DNA of 64,000 nucleotides, taken from Aminipila sp032051575 (GTDB taxonomy: Bacteria > Bacillota > Clostridia > Peptostreptococcales > Anaerovoracaceae). Position 1 is the stretch's first letter; each line of letters opens with the position of its first letter. The notes beneath the pieces were generated by a model. That model searched no databases, was not told the origin of the DNA, and worked only from the letters and a program-made list of their open reading frames with translations. The DNA is taken from the NCBI RefSeq assembly GCF_032051575.1, contig NZ_DAMBYD010000007.1, forward strand, positions 173,484-237,483. The letters are read 5' to 3'. This document shows, piece by piece, positions 27,653-36,771 of this stretch. Both the position numbers and the translations under genes were made by a program.

Positions 27653-28553
27653 TCTTACCTCCAGCTTCAACCTCTTTTGCGTCGGTAGAAGCAAAATATG
27701 TACCTGCTATCATTATTGTTAATGCAATAATAAATAGTTTTGTGGGTATTTCTCTAAATATTATAAGTGAAAGGATAACACCTATAAAAGGAGCAACCGC
27801 ATAATACATACTTGTCTTAGCAGCACCAAGCTCCCTCTGTGCATATACATAGAAATAAATGCTCAATCCATATGCTACAAAACCCAATAGTAACGTTTCC
27901 AATACATAAATTAGATCTACATTTGTTTCTTTAAGTATTAATGCGATTATAAGGGCTCCAGTACCTGACCCTATGCCTTTTATAATAACAACCTGTAATG
28001 GATTTTTAAAAGATAATTTTCTTGTACAATTATTTTCAAATCCCCAACAGACGCAGGCAAATATAACATACATTGATCCCCAAGAGAATGAAAAGCTGTC
28101 CTTTTCTTCTGCTACTAAAAGCATGCTAGCCACTGTCATAAGGGAAATAGACAGCCACAATCTCTTGGAAATTATTTCTTTGAAAATAAACATCGCAATT
28201 ATGGACGTTGCGACAATTTCAAAATTATTTAAAAGCGATACATTTGCTGCTGTAGTTCGAGACAATCCCACCATTAAAAATATGGGGGCAGATATATCTA
28301 AAACTACCATAGCTATTATATATGGCAAATCATTTTTGTTTAAATTTTTTTCTATGTTTTCTTTGCTAATCACTCTTTGAATAAGCCATACTATACTCAA
28401 TCCTATTCCGGCTCCCAGATATAAAAGTGAAGCCATCATAGTTGGCTGCACATGATCCAGAAGCAATTTAGAAATAGGAGAACTAATTGCGTACGTAGAT
28501 GCTGCAAGGATTGCAAAAAATATAGATTTACTATTATCTCCATATTTAAACAT
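27639..28553 (-). CDS. EamA/DMT-family transporter inside the cobalt operon
   Basis: About 304 residues with ten membrane segments in two EamA repeats (drug/metabolite transporter superfamily): ILAASTYAISSPISKLLL in the first, YVIFACVCWGFENN in the second, ending in GTYFAS. The start is uncertain: ATG at 28553 or TTG at 28571, neither with a good ribosome site, so it may depend on coupling to cbiN, which ends 19 bases before. It sits between cbiN and cbiQ, an unusual place. The substrate is unknown; a corrinoid precursor or an amino acid are both possible. Confidence 0.85.
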   Translation of the reverse strand: MFKYGDNSKSIFFAILAASTYAISSPISKLLLDHVQPTMMASLLYLGAGIGLSIVWLIQRVISKENIEKNLNKNDLPYIIAMVVLDISAPIFLMVGLSRTTAANVSLLNNFEIVATSIIAMFIFKEIISKRLWLSISLMTVASMLLVAEEKDSFSFSWGSMYVIFACVCWGFENNCTRKLSFKNPLQVVIIKGIGSGTGALIIALILKETNVDLIYVLETLLLGFVAYGLSIYFYVYAQRELGAAKTSMYYAVAPFIGVILSLIIFREIPTKLFIIALTIMIAGTYFASTDAKEVEAGGKNDFD

Positions 28554-28572
28554 ATCTATTTTTCTAGCCAAT

Positions 28573-28878
28573 TTATTTTTTATCTGATTTCTGATATTTT
28601 TTTCTTGCCACTAAGTATCCTAATCCAAAGAAAAATATCCCTGAACCAGTTGCTGCCTGCAGACAGAAAAGCAAGGATTCAGTTTCACCTCCAGGTGGTT
28701 CCAATATTGGTGATGCCCAAGCTACATATCCAGGATCTATTGTTGAAATAGCGTCTTCAGCAGCCCCATCAGCCCCACCAAATTCAGAATCATGTATGGT
28801 TGCAAGTGGTATAATTGCTATAAGTGCACATGCGATTAAGCATAAAATTATAATCTTAGTGTTTTTTGTTAAATGCAT
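28573..28878 (-). CDS. cbiN: Cobalt ECF transporter accessory protein CbiN
   Basis: Small membrane protein of about 101 residues with two membrane helices (IIILCLIACALIAIIPLA and SGIFFFGLGYLVA) and the conserved FGGADG...AWASPILEPP loop of CbiN, which supports metal insertion into CbiM. The start at 28878 has AGGAGG 7 bases upstream. Confidence 0.93.
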   Translation of the reverse strand: MHLTKNTKIIILCLIACALIAIIPLATIHDSEFGGADGAAEDAISTIDPGYVAWASPILEPPGGETESLLFCLQAATGSGIFFFGLGYLVARKKYQKSDKK

Positions 28879-28889
28879 TTTGTTACCTC

Positions 28890-29654
28890 CTAACATACTG
28901 CCTTAAGAGTCCCATAGTATCCCAACGACTCCAACTCAGGCTGTGCAAAGCTTTCAAGCCCCTTCATTACAACTACGGCTATAAGTCCCTCTATAACTGA
29001 AAGAGGAATCTGAGTAATTGCAAATATGCCTAGAAACTCAACTAAGGAAGCTGTGAATCCTCCCACCTGTGATGGATGAGCTAACGCCAACTGTACGGCA
29101 GTCACACAATATGTAAATAAATCTCCAAGACAAGCTGCTAAAAATACGCCAAACGATTTAGGTGCTTTCATTTTATTGCAAATCGTATAAACTGCAAAGG
29201 AAACAAATGGTCCTGCTATAGCCATTGAAAAAGTATTTGCTCCAAGTGTAGTAAGCCCGCCATGAGCAAGTAAAATAGCCTGGAAAAGTAATACGATTAG
29301 TCCGATTATACACATAGCCGATGGTCCAAATAAAATGGCGCCTAGTCCTGTTCCTGTAGGATGTGAACTGCTCCCTGTTACGGATGGAATCTTTAAAGCT
29401 GATAATACAAACGCATATGCTGCTACCATAACTAATATCAGCAGCAATTTTCTATCGTGTGCAATGGTTTTCTTTATGGATATAAAACCTGCCACCACAA
29501 ATGGTACACATATTACACCCCATATAATACAATAATTTAATGGAAGATATCCCTCCATGATGTGCATTGCACTGGAAAGAGTAGGTACCGCTAATACTAT
29601 AGCAACTACCATGCTCAAAACAAACAATGCTCGTTCTGTTCTTGTTTTTTTCAT
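28890..29654 (-). CDS. cbiM: Cobalt ECF transporter substrate-capture protein CbiM
   Basis: S-component that binds Co(2+) at its N-terminal loop, 254 residues. A signal-like segment precedes SSAMHIMEGYLP, giving the mature N-terminus MHIMEG whose Met-His coordinates cobalt, as known for CbiM. Other hallmarks are GTGLGAILFGPSAMC and GANTFSMAIAGPF. The start at 29654 has AGGAGG about 9 bases upstream. Controlled by the cobalamin riboswitch. Confidence 0.95.
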   Translation of the reverse strand: MKKTRTERALFVLSMVVAIVLAVPTLSSAMHIMEGYLPLNYCIIWGVICVPFVVAGFISIKKTIAHDRKLLLILVMVAAYAFVLSALKIPSVTGSSSHPTGTGLGAILFGPSAMCIIGLIVLLFQAILLAHGGLTTLGANTFSMAIAGPFVSFAVYTICNKMKAPKSFGVFLAACLGDLFTYCVTAVQLALAHPSQVGGFTASLVEFLGIFAITQIPLSVIEGLIAVVVMKGLESFAQPELESLGYYGTLKAVC

Positions 29655-29734
29655 TATAATTATTCCTCCTAAATAAAAAATCGCCATTCTGAACATACAG
29701 AATAGCGTAATACGGGAGCCGACAATAAGCCCCA

Positions 29735-29985
29735 CTTATTACACTTATTCATCGTCCGTAAAAAAAGTGTAACTTCTGTTATGATCGCATGACCAAACAG
29801 AATCCGATACTTTAGGCAGGTCTTCTGGCTTTGGTTTCAACGTTATACTTTCCCTTCCCATTTTCACAGTGGCTAATAAAGTATAACTCATCCATTACAG
29901 CGGCGTGACCGCGTGGGCATTTAACCCAACTTCCCTATTCTCCCGGCAGGAATTTCCGGGCACCTATAGTATTTCAATTGTCGAA
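29735..29985 (-). promoter_or_regulatory. Cobalamin riboswitch upstream of cbiM
   Basis: Minus strand: the B12 box AAGCCAGAAGACCTGCC lies at 29831-29815, and the conserved GCCACTG at 29883-29877. Several stems precede them (CCCGG with CCGGG near 29960-29938). Downstream, TTCTGTT pairs with AACAGAA, and TTACACTT followed by a T run pairs with AAGTGTAA, forming the expression platform at about 29810-29735. It should shut off the cobalt and tetrapyrrole genes when cobalamin is plentiful. Confidence 0.92.
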
Positions 29986-30076
29986 ATATATTGTAACACT
30001 AAAATAGGGGGTCATACAACCCCCTAAATGCATTCTATCAACTTATTGCATCAATTTCACAACAAATTGCACTTTT

Positions 30077-31369
30077 TTATATCCCAAAGAATTTTGCCGC
30101 ATCCTCCAGTGTCTTTTTAATGTCTGATTCTGTGTGGGCATTTGATATAAACATTGCCTCAAACTGAGCAGGAGCAAAGTAATTCCCACTATTCATCATG
30201 TGTTGAAAATATTTTGCATACTGTTTTAAATCGGATTTTTTTGCAGATTCATAATCTGTAACAGGCCCGCTTGTAAAGAACAAAGTTCCAATAGAACCTA
30301 TATAATTTATCGTACAATTCGCCTTTGCCGTTTCAATAATCTCTGCAAGGCCTCCGTATAACATTTCTCCCAAAGCATTTATATGTTCATAAACGCCAGG
30401 ATTTTCATTCAAATAGGTAAGCTGTGCTATACCTGCAGCCATGGCTACTGGATTTCCACTCAGAGTACCTGCCTGATAAACTTTTCCTACTGGTGCTACA
30501 CACTCCATGATTTCGCGCTTACCGCCATAAGCGCCTACAGGCATTCCTCCGCCAATTATTTTTCCGAAAGTAGCCATATCCGGAGTTACTCCAAAAAGTT
30601 GCTGTGCACCACCAGGTGCTAATCTAAAACCGGTTATAACTTCGTCAAAAATAAGTACCGTTTTGTTTGCATCACAAATATCACGAAGCTGTTTTAAAAA
30701 GCCATCTTTCGGAAGCACAACACCCATATTAGCTGCAACTGGCTCAATGATAACAGCTGCAACATCTCCCTTATATTCTTCAAAAAGTTTTTCTACACTA
30801 TCCAAATCATTATACTTTGCAGTCAGCGTGTCTTTAGCACAATTAGCTGTAACACCTGCGCTGTCTGGTGAGCCACCCTCTGCAATCAGTGCTGAACCCG
30901 CTTTAACTAAAAGGCCGTCACTGTGCCCATGATAGCATCCTTCAAACTTTATAATCTTACTTCTTCCTGTATATCCTCTTGCTGTACGAAGAGCAGACAT
31001 GGTAGCCTCCGTTCCTGAGTTTACCATTCTTACCATCTCAAAACACGGAACCATTTCACAGGCAAGCTTTGCCATGGTTATTTCTCTTTCAGTAGCCGCA
31101 CCAAAGCTTAAGCCATTTATAATCGTTTCCTGTACTGTCTTTAGAACCCTAGGGTTGTTATTTCCAAGAATCATTGGCCCCCATGAGCCAATATAATCTG
31201 TATATTTATTTCCATCCACATCATAAATGAATTGTGCATCCGCTTTTTCTATAAATCTTGGAGTTGTACCCACTGCCTGAAATGCTCTTGCAGGACTGTT
31301 TACTCCTCCGGGTATATATTTTTTTGCCTCTTCAAATAAAGCTTCTGATGTATCTGTCTTGCTATTCAT
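30077..31369 (-). CDS. hemL: Glutamate-1-semialdehyde 2,1-aminomutase
   Basis: PLP enzyme making 5-aminolevulinate, second step of the C5 route. About 430 residues, normal. IPGGVNSPARAF, GSWGPMILGN, MVNSGTEATMSALRTARGYTGR, and the PLP Lys in ATFGKIIGGGMPVGAYGG are present. The start at 31369 has GGAGG about 11 bases upstream; an ATG 18 bases earlier overlaps that site. It follows hemB. Confidence 0.96.
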   Translation of the reverse strand: MNSKTDTSEALFEEAKKYIPGGVNSPARAFQAVGTTPRFIEKADAQFIYDVDGNKYTDYIGSWGPMILGNNNPRVLKTVQETIINGLSFGAATEREITMAKLACEMVPCFEMVRMVNSGTEATMSALRTARGYTGRSKIIKFEGCYHGHSDGLLVKAGSALIAEGGSPDSAGVTANCAKDTLTAKYNDLDSVEKLFEEYKGDVAAVIIEPVAANMGVVLPKDGFLKQLRDICDANKTVLIFDEVITGFRLAPGGAQQLFGVTPDMATFGKIIGGGMPVGAYGGKREIMECVAPVGKVYQAGTLSGNPVAMAAGIAQLTYLNENPGVYEHINALGEMLYGGLAEIIETAKANCTINYIGSIGTLFFTSGPVTDYESAKKSDLKQYAKYFQHMMNSGNYFAPAQFEAMFISNAHTESDIKKTLEDAAKFFGI

Positions 31370-31414
31370 AATAAATATTTCCTCCATAAATTTTAAAGTG
31401 CACTAATGGATGGC

Positions 31415-32398
31415 TTATCCAATTCTTCCGCTTCGAATCATCTCTGCAATTTCCTTCGCAAAATAAGTAATAAGCATGTCAGCCCCTGCCCTGAAAATGC
31501 TGGTAGTAGTTTCTGCAATGGTAGCAGCTTCATCTACCATTCCAGCCATACCTGCTGCCTTTATCATGGCATATTCCCCACTTACACTGTAAGCTGCTAC
31601 CGGAACATCTACATGATCTCTGACCTCTCTGATAATATCCAGATAAGACAATGCTGGTTTAACCATGACAATATCAGCACCCTCTTCAAGATCCAAAAAT
31701 ACTTCTTTCAGTGCTTCTCTTCTATTGTGGTAATCCATCTGATATGTCTTTCTGTTGCCTTTAAAGTTATCCGAACCCGCAGCTTCTCTAAATGGTCCAT
31801 AAAAAGCAGATGCATATTTAGCAGCGTAAGACATAATTGGTGTGTCTTCATAACCAGCTTCATCTAATGCTTCTCGAATTGCTAGAACTCTGCCATCCAT
31901 CATATCAGAAGGCGCAATCATGTTAGCCCCTGCTTTAACCTGCGATACTGCCGTTCTAGCCAAAAGCGGCAAGGTTTTGTCGTTGTCAACTGTATCGCCT
32001 TTAATTATACCACAATGTCCGTGAGAAGTGTATTCACACATACATACATCTCCTATGTAATACAAATCAGGAAAATCTTTTTTAGCTGCCCTTAAGGCTT
32101 CCTGAATAATACCATGCTCATCATAAGCTCCACTACCACATTCATCTTTATGTGCCGGTGCCCCAAAAAGCATAATACTCTTAACTCCTGCCCTTGATAC
32201 AGCCTCTAGTTCTTCTCCCATTGTATCAATACTGTATCTTTTCTGTCCTGGCATAGTAGCAATTTCTGTTCTAATGTTCTTTCCTTCTTCTACAAAAATG
32301 GGGTAAATTAAGGAATCTCTAGATATCCTTGTTTCCCTTGTCATATTTCTAACTCTTTCATCTAACCTAAGCCTTCTTGGTCTTGTTAACATATCCAT
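31415..32398 (-). CDS. hemB: Delta-aminolevulinic acid dehydratase (porphobilinogen synthase)
   Basis: Condenses two 5-aminolevulinates to porphobilinogen. 327 residues. The zinc-type site DVCMCEYTSHGHCG has Cys119, Cys121 and Cys129, pointing to a Zn-dependent enzyme, and the Schiff-base Lys is in MVKPALSYLDIIR. AAGGAG lies 7 bases before the ATG. Between folD (84 bases upstream) and hemL. Confidence 0.96.
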   Translation of the reverse strand: MDMLTRPRRLRLDERVRNMTRETRISRDSLIYPIFVEEGKNIRTEIATMPGQKRYSIDTMGEELEAVSRAGVKSIMLFGAPAHKDECGSGAYDEHGIIQEALRAAKKDFPDLYYIGDVCMCEYTSHGHCGIIKGDTVDNDKTLPLLARTAVSQVKAGANMIAPSDMMDGRVLAIREALDEAGYEDTPIMSYAAKYASAFYGPFREAAGSDNFKGNRKTYQMDYHNRREALKEVFLDLEEGADIVMVKPALSYLDIIREVRDHVDVPVAAYSVSGEYAMIKAAGMAGMVDEAATIAETTTSIFRAGADMLITYFAKEIAEMIRSGRIG

Positions 32399-32482
32399 AA
32401 ATGCACTCCTTTTCCTAGAAAAAACGACCTATCTCTACGATAAAGGCCGCTCTTTCCAATTTGCTGTTATATTTATCAAAAT

Positions 32483-33331
32483 TTAGATTGTTTTCTTCGC
32501 CGCATCGATAACGTGCATCATAAGCAGGCTGGTTGTAACTCTGCCAACCCCTCCAGGCACCGGAGTTATTGCTTTCACAATATTTTGCGCTGCATCAAAA
32601 TCCACATCACCACAAAGTTTTCCTTCATCAGTCATATTTATACCAACGTCAATAACTACTTGGCCTTCATTTAAATATTCAGGGCCTATTGTCTTTGCCT
32701 GTCCCGCTGATACGATTAATACATCTGCACTCTTACAAATGTCTTTCATATCCTCGGTTTTTGTGTGACAAATAATCGGTGTTCCATTCTTACCTAGTAC
32801 CATCATAGCAGCTGGTCTTCCTACTACTAAACTTCTTCCTACTACTGCAACCTTTTTACCTGTTATATCAATACCATAATGGTCTAAAATTTCTATACAA
32901 GCTCTTGGTGTACATGGCGGATACCCTAAATCTGTTCCCGTATACACGCCAGCCATAGACTGGTCTGTGATACCGTCAACATCTTTAGATGCAAGTAACG
33001 CTTTTCTAATGGTATTATCATCAATATGATCTGGTAATGGTCTAAATAATATCACACCATGAACGGTTAAATCAAGATTAATTGCAGCTATTACATTTAA
33101 TAGCTGTTCCTGAGTAATGTTTTCCTTAAAAAGGTATTTCTTTACATCTACGCCGATAGACTCAGCGCACTTTATAGCACCCTTCTCATAAGAAATATCT
33201 TCTACTTTTGCACCTACTCTGATGATTCCAAGTGTAGGTGTTACGCCCTTTTCTTTAAGAAGTGAAACTTCTGCTCTAAGTTTTTCATTTACAGCGTCAA
33301 CAACCTCTTTGCCTTTTAAAATCTGTGCCAT
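32483..33331 (-). CDS. folD: Methylene-THF dehydrogenase / methenyl-THF cyclohydrolase FolD
   Basis: Bifunctional NADP-type enzyme of C1-folate metabolism, 282 residues. The catalytic Lys region is SYEKGAIKCAESIG, followed by GVILFRPLPDHID, KDVDGIT and PCTPRACIEIL; the Rossmann part has VVGRSLVVGRPAAMM and TPVPGGVGRVT. Encoded 8 bases after fchA. Confidence 0.96.
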   Translation of the reverse strand: MAQILKGKEVVDAVNEKLRAEVSLLKEKGVTPTLGIIRVGAKVEDISYEKGAIKCAESIGVDVKKYLFKENITQEQLLNVIAAINLDLTVHGVILFRPLPDHIDDNTIRKALLASKDVDGITDQSMAGVYTGTDLGYPPCTPRACIEILDHYGIDITGKKVAVVGRSLVVGRPAAMMVLGKNGTPIICHTKTEDMKDICKSADVLIVSAGQAKTIGPEYLNEGQVVIDVGINMTDEGKLCGDVDFDAAQNIVKAITPVPGGVGRVTTSLLMMHVIDAAKKTI

Positions 33332-33339
33332 AAACTACT

Positions 33340-33975
33340 CTACTCCTTTACTAGTTTAGCGAGTACATCGCTATAAATTTCATCTGCCATTTTCTCATAT
33401 TGGGTTAATAAGGTCTTTGCTTCAATATTAATTTTATCCGCATATTCCTTTTCTTTCATTGCCTTCGTATTTATAAAAACATTCAAACTGGCTCCTTGTA
33501 AAGCCGCCTTGCAGAAAACTACTCCTACGCCAGCGTCACTAACAGCTAAAGCACTGCCCTTTTCTGCGTATTCCCTATGAAGTTCTATTGCTTCACAGCA
33601 TTTCTTCATTATTTCTAATGGCACAGAACAAGCTTCTTTTAAAGCGTGTTCCATAACCTTGTCTTTTTCTGCTATCTCATCTTCAGTATTTTTTGGCATC
33701 CCATAAGCCTTTGATAAAGGTTCAAAGACTTCCGCATCTCTACCTACAAGTTCAAGCAGTTCTCTCTGAAGATTTTCTGTTTTATCCTTAAGCAAATACA
33801 TCTGCTCCTCTACATCTGCGTATTTTTTCTTTCCCACAGTCAGAGAAGCTACCATATTTCCCAGTGCAGCACCAATGGCGCCTACTAATGCAGACGCCCC
33901 ACCACCACCGGGAATTGGTGCTTTGCTGGCAAGAACTGTTACAAAATCTTCACATGATCCTTTAACAAAATTCAT
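33340..33975 (-). CDS. fchA: Methenyl-THF cyclohydrolase / formimidoyl-THF cyclodeaminase family protein
   Basis: 211-residue helical protein of the FTCD cyclodeaminase family (FchA). PIPGGGGASALVGAIGAALGNMV is the family signature. In amino-acid fermenters FchA opens the methenyl-THF ring or removes ammonia from formimino-THF. Between fhs and folD, as in several acetogens. The name FchA is the usual one for this context; activity on formimino-THF cannot be separated by sequence. Confidence 0.9.
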   Translation of the reverse strand: MNFVKGSCEDFVTVLASKAPIPGGGGASALVGAIGAALGNMVASLTVGKKKYADVEEQMYLLKDKTENLQRELLELVGRDAEVFEPLSKAYGMPKNTEDEIAEKDKVMEHALKEACSVPLEIMKKCCEAIELHREYAEKGSALAVSDAGVGVVFCKAALQGASLNVFINTKAMKEKEYADKINIEAKTLLTQYEKMADEIYSDVLAKLVKE

Positions 33976-33990
33976 ACCATTTATTCCTTC

Positions 33991-35667
33991 CTAGAACAAT
34001 CCGGATATCTTTCCAGTATTGTCTACATCAATCTTTTCTGCTGCTGGTACCTTAGGCAGTCCAGGCATTGTCATAATATCTCCGGTTAAAGCTACTATGA
34101 AACCTGCTCCAGCTGAAACTTTTAAGTTTCTAACAGTTAGTATAAATCCTTTTGGTGCTCCCAAAAGTTTAGCATCATCAGAGAAGCTATACTGTGTCTT
34201 CGCTACACAAATAGGAATGTTTCCAAATCCAAGTTCCTCTAACTGTGCCATCTGCTTCTTTGCATTCGCAGTAAATGCCACGCCATCTGCATGATAAATC
34301 TTAGTTGCAATCGCATTTAGTTTCTCTTCAATACTCATATCCAGTGAATAGCTATATGAAAAATCATTTGGCTGTTCACATAGTTTTACAACTTCTTCTG
34401 CAAGTGCCTTTCCACCTTCACCGCCCTTAGCCCAAACTTCACTAAGTGCAACATTTACACCCAATTCCCTGCACTTCTTCTCAACCAGGGCAAGTTCTGC
34501 TGCTGTATCAGTTGGGAAAGCATTGATAGCAACTACTGCTGGTAGTTTAAATACTTTAGTAATATTTTCAACATGCTGTAACAAATTAGGAAGTCCTTTT
34601 TCTAAAGCATCCAGATTTTCATTATTTAAATCTGCTTTAGCAACACCTCCGTGATGTTTTAAGGCACGAACTGTAGCTACGATAACTACTGCTGAAGGTT
34701 GAATATTAGCCGTTCTGCACTTAATGTCAATGAATTTTTCTGCACCAAGATCCGCACCGAAACCAGCTTCAGTAACAACATAATCCGCTAACTTAAGTCC
34801 CATTCTTGTAGCCATAATGGAATTGCATCCATGGGCAATGTTCGCAAATGGTCCCCCATGTATAAACGCAGGGTTGTGTTCAAGTGTCTGAACAAGGTTA
34901 GGCTTTAATGCATCTTTCAGCAATGCGGCAATTGCACCTTGTGCTTTTAATTCTCCTGCTGTAACAGGCTTATCATCATAAGTATATCCAACAATAATTT
35001 TCTTAACTCTTTCCTTTAGATCTTCAATATCCTTAGACATACATAGAATAGCCATAATTTCACTTGCTACAGTAATGTCAAAGCCGTCTTCCCTAGGTGA
35101 ACCATTTGGTTTACCACCTAGACCATCTATTACAAATCTTAGTTGACGATCATTCATGTCAACGCATCGCTTCCAAGTGATTTTTCTAGGATCAATATTA
35201 AGGGCATTTCCCTGCTGAATATGATTATCAAGTAATGCTGCTAAAAGGTTATTTGCAGCCCCAATGGCATGCATATCCCCTGTAAAGTGAAGGTTTATGT
35301 CTTCCATAGGAACAACCTGTGCATATCCGCCGCCAGCAGCTCCTCCCTTTACTCCAAATACAGGTCCTAATGAAGGTTCTCTTAAAGCTACAATAACATT
35401 CTTATTAATTTTTTTAAGACCATCGGCCAAACCAACTGTTGTAGTAGTTTTTCCTTCTCCTGCAGGAGTTGGAGAGATCGCTGTTACTAAAATTAGTTTT
35501 CCATCAGGTGCATCTGCTTTATCACTTAAAATGTTGTAGTCAACTTTTGCTTTATGGTTTCCGTAAAGTTCCAGATACTTTTCATCCACCCCAGCAATTT
35601 TAGCAATTTCACCTATATGAAGTGCTTTTGTTTCTTGTGCAATCTGAATGTCGCTCTTAAATTCCAT
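33991..35667 (-). CDS. fhs: Formate-tetrahydrofolate ligase
   Basis: ATP-dependent formation of 10-formyl-THF from formate, entry step of the folate C1 (Wood-Ljungdahl methyl) branch, or ATP-forming in reverse. 558 residues, normal. P-loop TPAGEGKTTTTVGLADGL, REPSLGPVFGVKGGAAGGGYAQ, and GGPFANIAHGCNS are unmistakable. Confidence 0.98.
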   Translation of the reverse strand: MEFKSDIQIAQETKALHIGEIAKIAGVDEKYLELYGNHKAKVDYNILSDKADAPDGKLILVTAISPTPAGEGKTTTTVGLADGLKKINKNVIVALREPSLGPVFGVKGGAAGGGYAQVVPMEDINLHFTGDMHAIGAANNLLAALLDNHIQQGNALNIDPRKITWKRCVDMNDRQLRFVIDGLGGKPNGSPREDGFDITVASEIMAILCMSKDIEDLKERVKKIIVGYTYDDKPVTAGELKAQGAIAALLKDALKPNLVQTLEHNPAFIHGGPFANIAHGCNSIMATRMGLKLADYVVTEAGFGADLGAEKFIDIKCRTANIQPSAVVIVATVRALKHHGGVAKADLNNENLDALEKGLPNLLQHVENITKVFKLPAVVAINAFPTDTAAELALVEKKCRELGVNVALSEVWAKGGEGGKALAEEVVKLCEQPNDFSYSYSLDMSIEEKLNAIATKIYHADGVAFTANAKKQMAQLEELGFGNIPICVAKTQYSFSDDAKLLGAPKGFILTVRNLKVSAGAGFIVALTGDIMTMPGLPKVPAAEKIDVDNTGKISGLF

Positions 35668-35717
35668 ACTACGTCCTAACCTTTCTAATAATCCATCCCA
35701 TCACTGTAATTAATTAC

Positions 35718-36575
35718 TTATTTATGAATATCCGATGCATTTAGAATATCCACGATGTCTTTATATTTATTTAAAGAATAAATGTGTAAACCATTTATCC
35801 CTGCATCCATATATTTAGAAATTTGTTTTGCAGTATACTCTTTCCCTGCTTTTTTGAAGTCTTCAGGGTTGTCCCCATACTTTCCAATAATCTCAGCTAA
35901 TTCTCTCGGAATAGAACAACCATTTGAAACCGTCATTCGAATAATGCTGTCCTTAGAAAGTGCCGGCATTATACCCACTATAACAGGTAGTTCAATCTGC
36001 TTCTTTCGAATTTTATCAACAAACCTTTCATAAGCTTCCACATCATGACAAAGCTGTGTCATTAAAAATTCTGCACCACAGTCCTGCTTTAATTTCAAAT
36101 AGTTTATATCTTCTTCTATGGAAACTGCTTCCATGTGTTTTTCAGGATAACAAGCAGCAGCAAGACATAAATCAGGGAAATTTTCCTTTATAAAAGAAAT
36201 CAATTGATTTGCATTGCTAAAATCACCATTTGTTCCATCCAGGCCATGAGGGATATCTCCTCGCAGTGCCAAAACATTTTCTACACCCACGGAAACATAT
36301 TCGTGGATGTAGTCCAATACATCCTGTTTAGTGTTTCCAATGCAAGTGAAGTGTGTCATTACATCATGACCACTCTTTTCTATAATTTCGCATAATTCTG
36401 TGCTTCTTCCCTTATTGGTCCCTCCTGCTCCATATGTACAACTAATAAAATCAGGTTTAAACTTATAAAGCTGCTCCAGCGTTTCCTTTAGAGGTTCTAA
36501 GGATTGCTCCATTTTAGGGGGGAACACTTCAAAAGAGAAAGATACCCGCTCCTTTAGTAGTTTGCTAATTTTCAT
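35718..36575 (-). CDS. metF: Methylenetetrahydrofolate reductase
   Basis: Flavoprotein reducing methylene-THF to methyl-THF. 285 residues with SFEVFPPK at the start, DFISCTYGAGGTNKGRS, NVLALRGDIP, and DCGAEFLMTQLCHD. AGAGGAGG lies 7 bases before the ATG. No MetV or RnfC2 partner gene is adjacent, unlike the Acetobacterium operon, so its electron donor is unclear. First gene of the C1-folate run. Confidence 0.95.
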   Translation of the reverse strand: MKISKLLKERVSFSFEVFPPKMEQSLEPLKETLEQLYKFKPDFISCTYGAGGTNKGRSTELCEIIEKSGHDVMTHFTCIGNTKQDVLDYIHEYVSVGVENVLALRGDIPHGLDGTNGDFSNANQLISFIKENFPDLCLAAACYPEKHMEAVSIEEDINYLKLKQDCGAEFLMTQLCHDVEAYERFVDKIRKKQIELPVIVGIMPALSKDSIIRMTVSNGCSIPRELAEIIGKYGDNPEDFKKAGKEYTAKQISKYMDAGINGLHIYSLNKYKDIVDILNASDIHK

Positions 36576-36615
36576 GTCATTTCCTCCTCTTTTTTCCACT
36601 TTAGACTACCTTAAT

Positions 36616-36644
36616 AGATTACCCTTTAGTAAAAAACTTGTCAA
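36616..36644 (-). promoter_or_regulatory. Promoter of the C1-folate/tetrapyrrole run
   Basis: Minus strand: TTGACA (36644-36639), 17-base spacer, TAATCT (36621-36616), about 40 bases upstream of the metF start. No terminator was seen between metF and hemL, so this promoter may serve all six genes. Confidence 0.65.
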
Positions 36645-36771
36645 CAATTTACAGAATATTTAAAGTGTTTTTTTTTAGTTCTCTCTATGCTAATTTCCCT
36701 AGGTAAATCAATGTCTACAGGTTTTTTTGGTCTATCATTCTATTTTATTATTCTATTAGTCTTTTACTGCC

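Noticed and set aside
27639..27694. CbiQ starting further upstream at 27694
   Set aside because: The ATG at 27652 has GGAGG at the right distance; the longer start would extend well into the EamA gene without a ribosome site.
34019..35539. Plus-strand frames inside fhs
   Set aside because: Antisense shadows of a highly conserved gene; they lack ribosome sites and family features.
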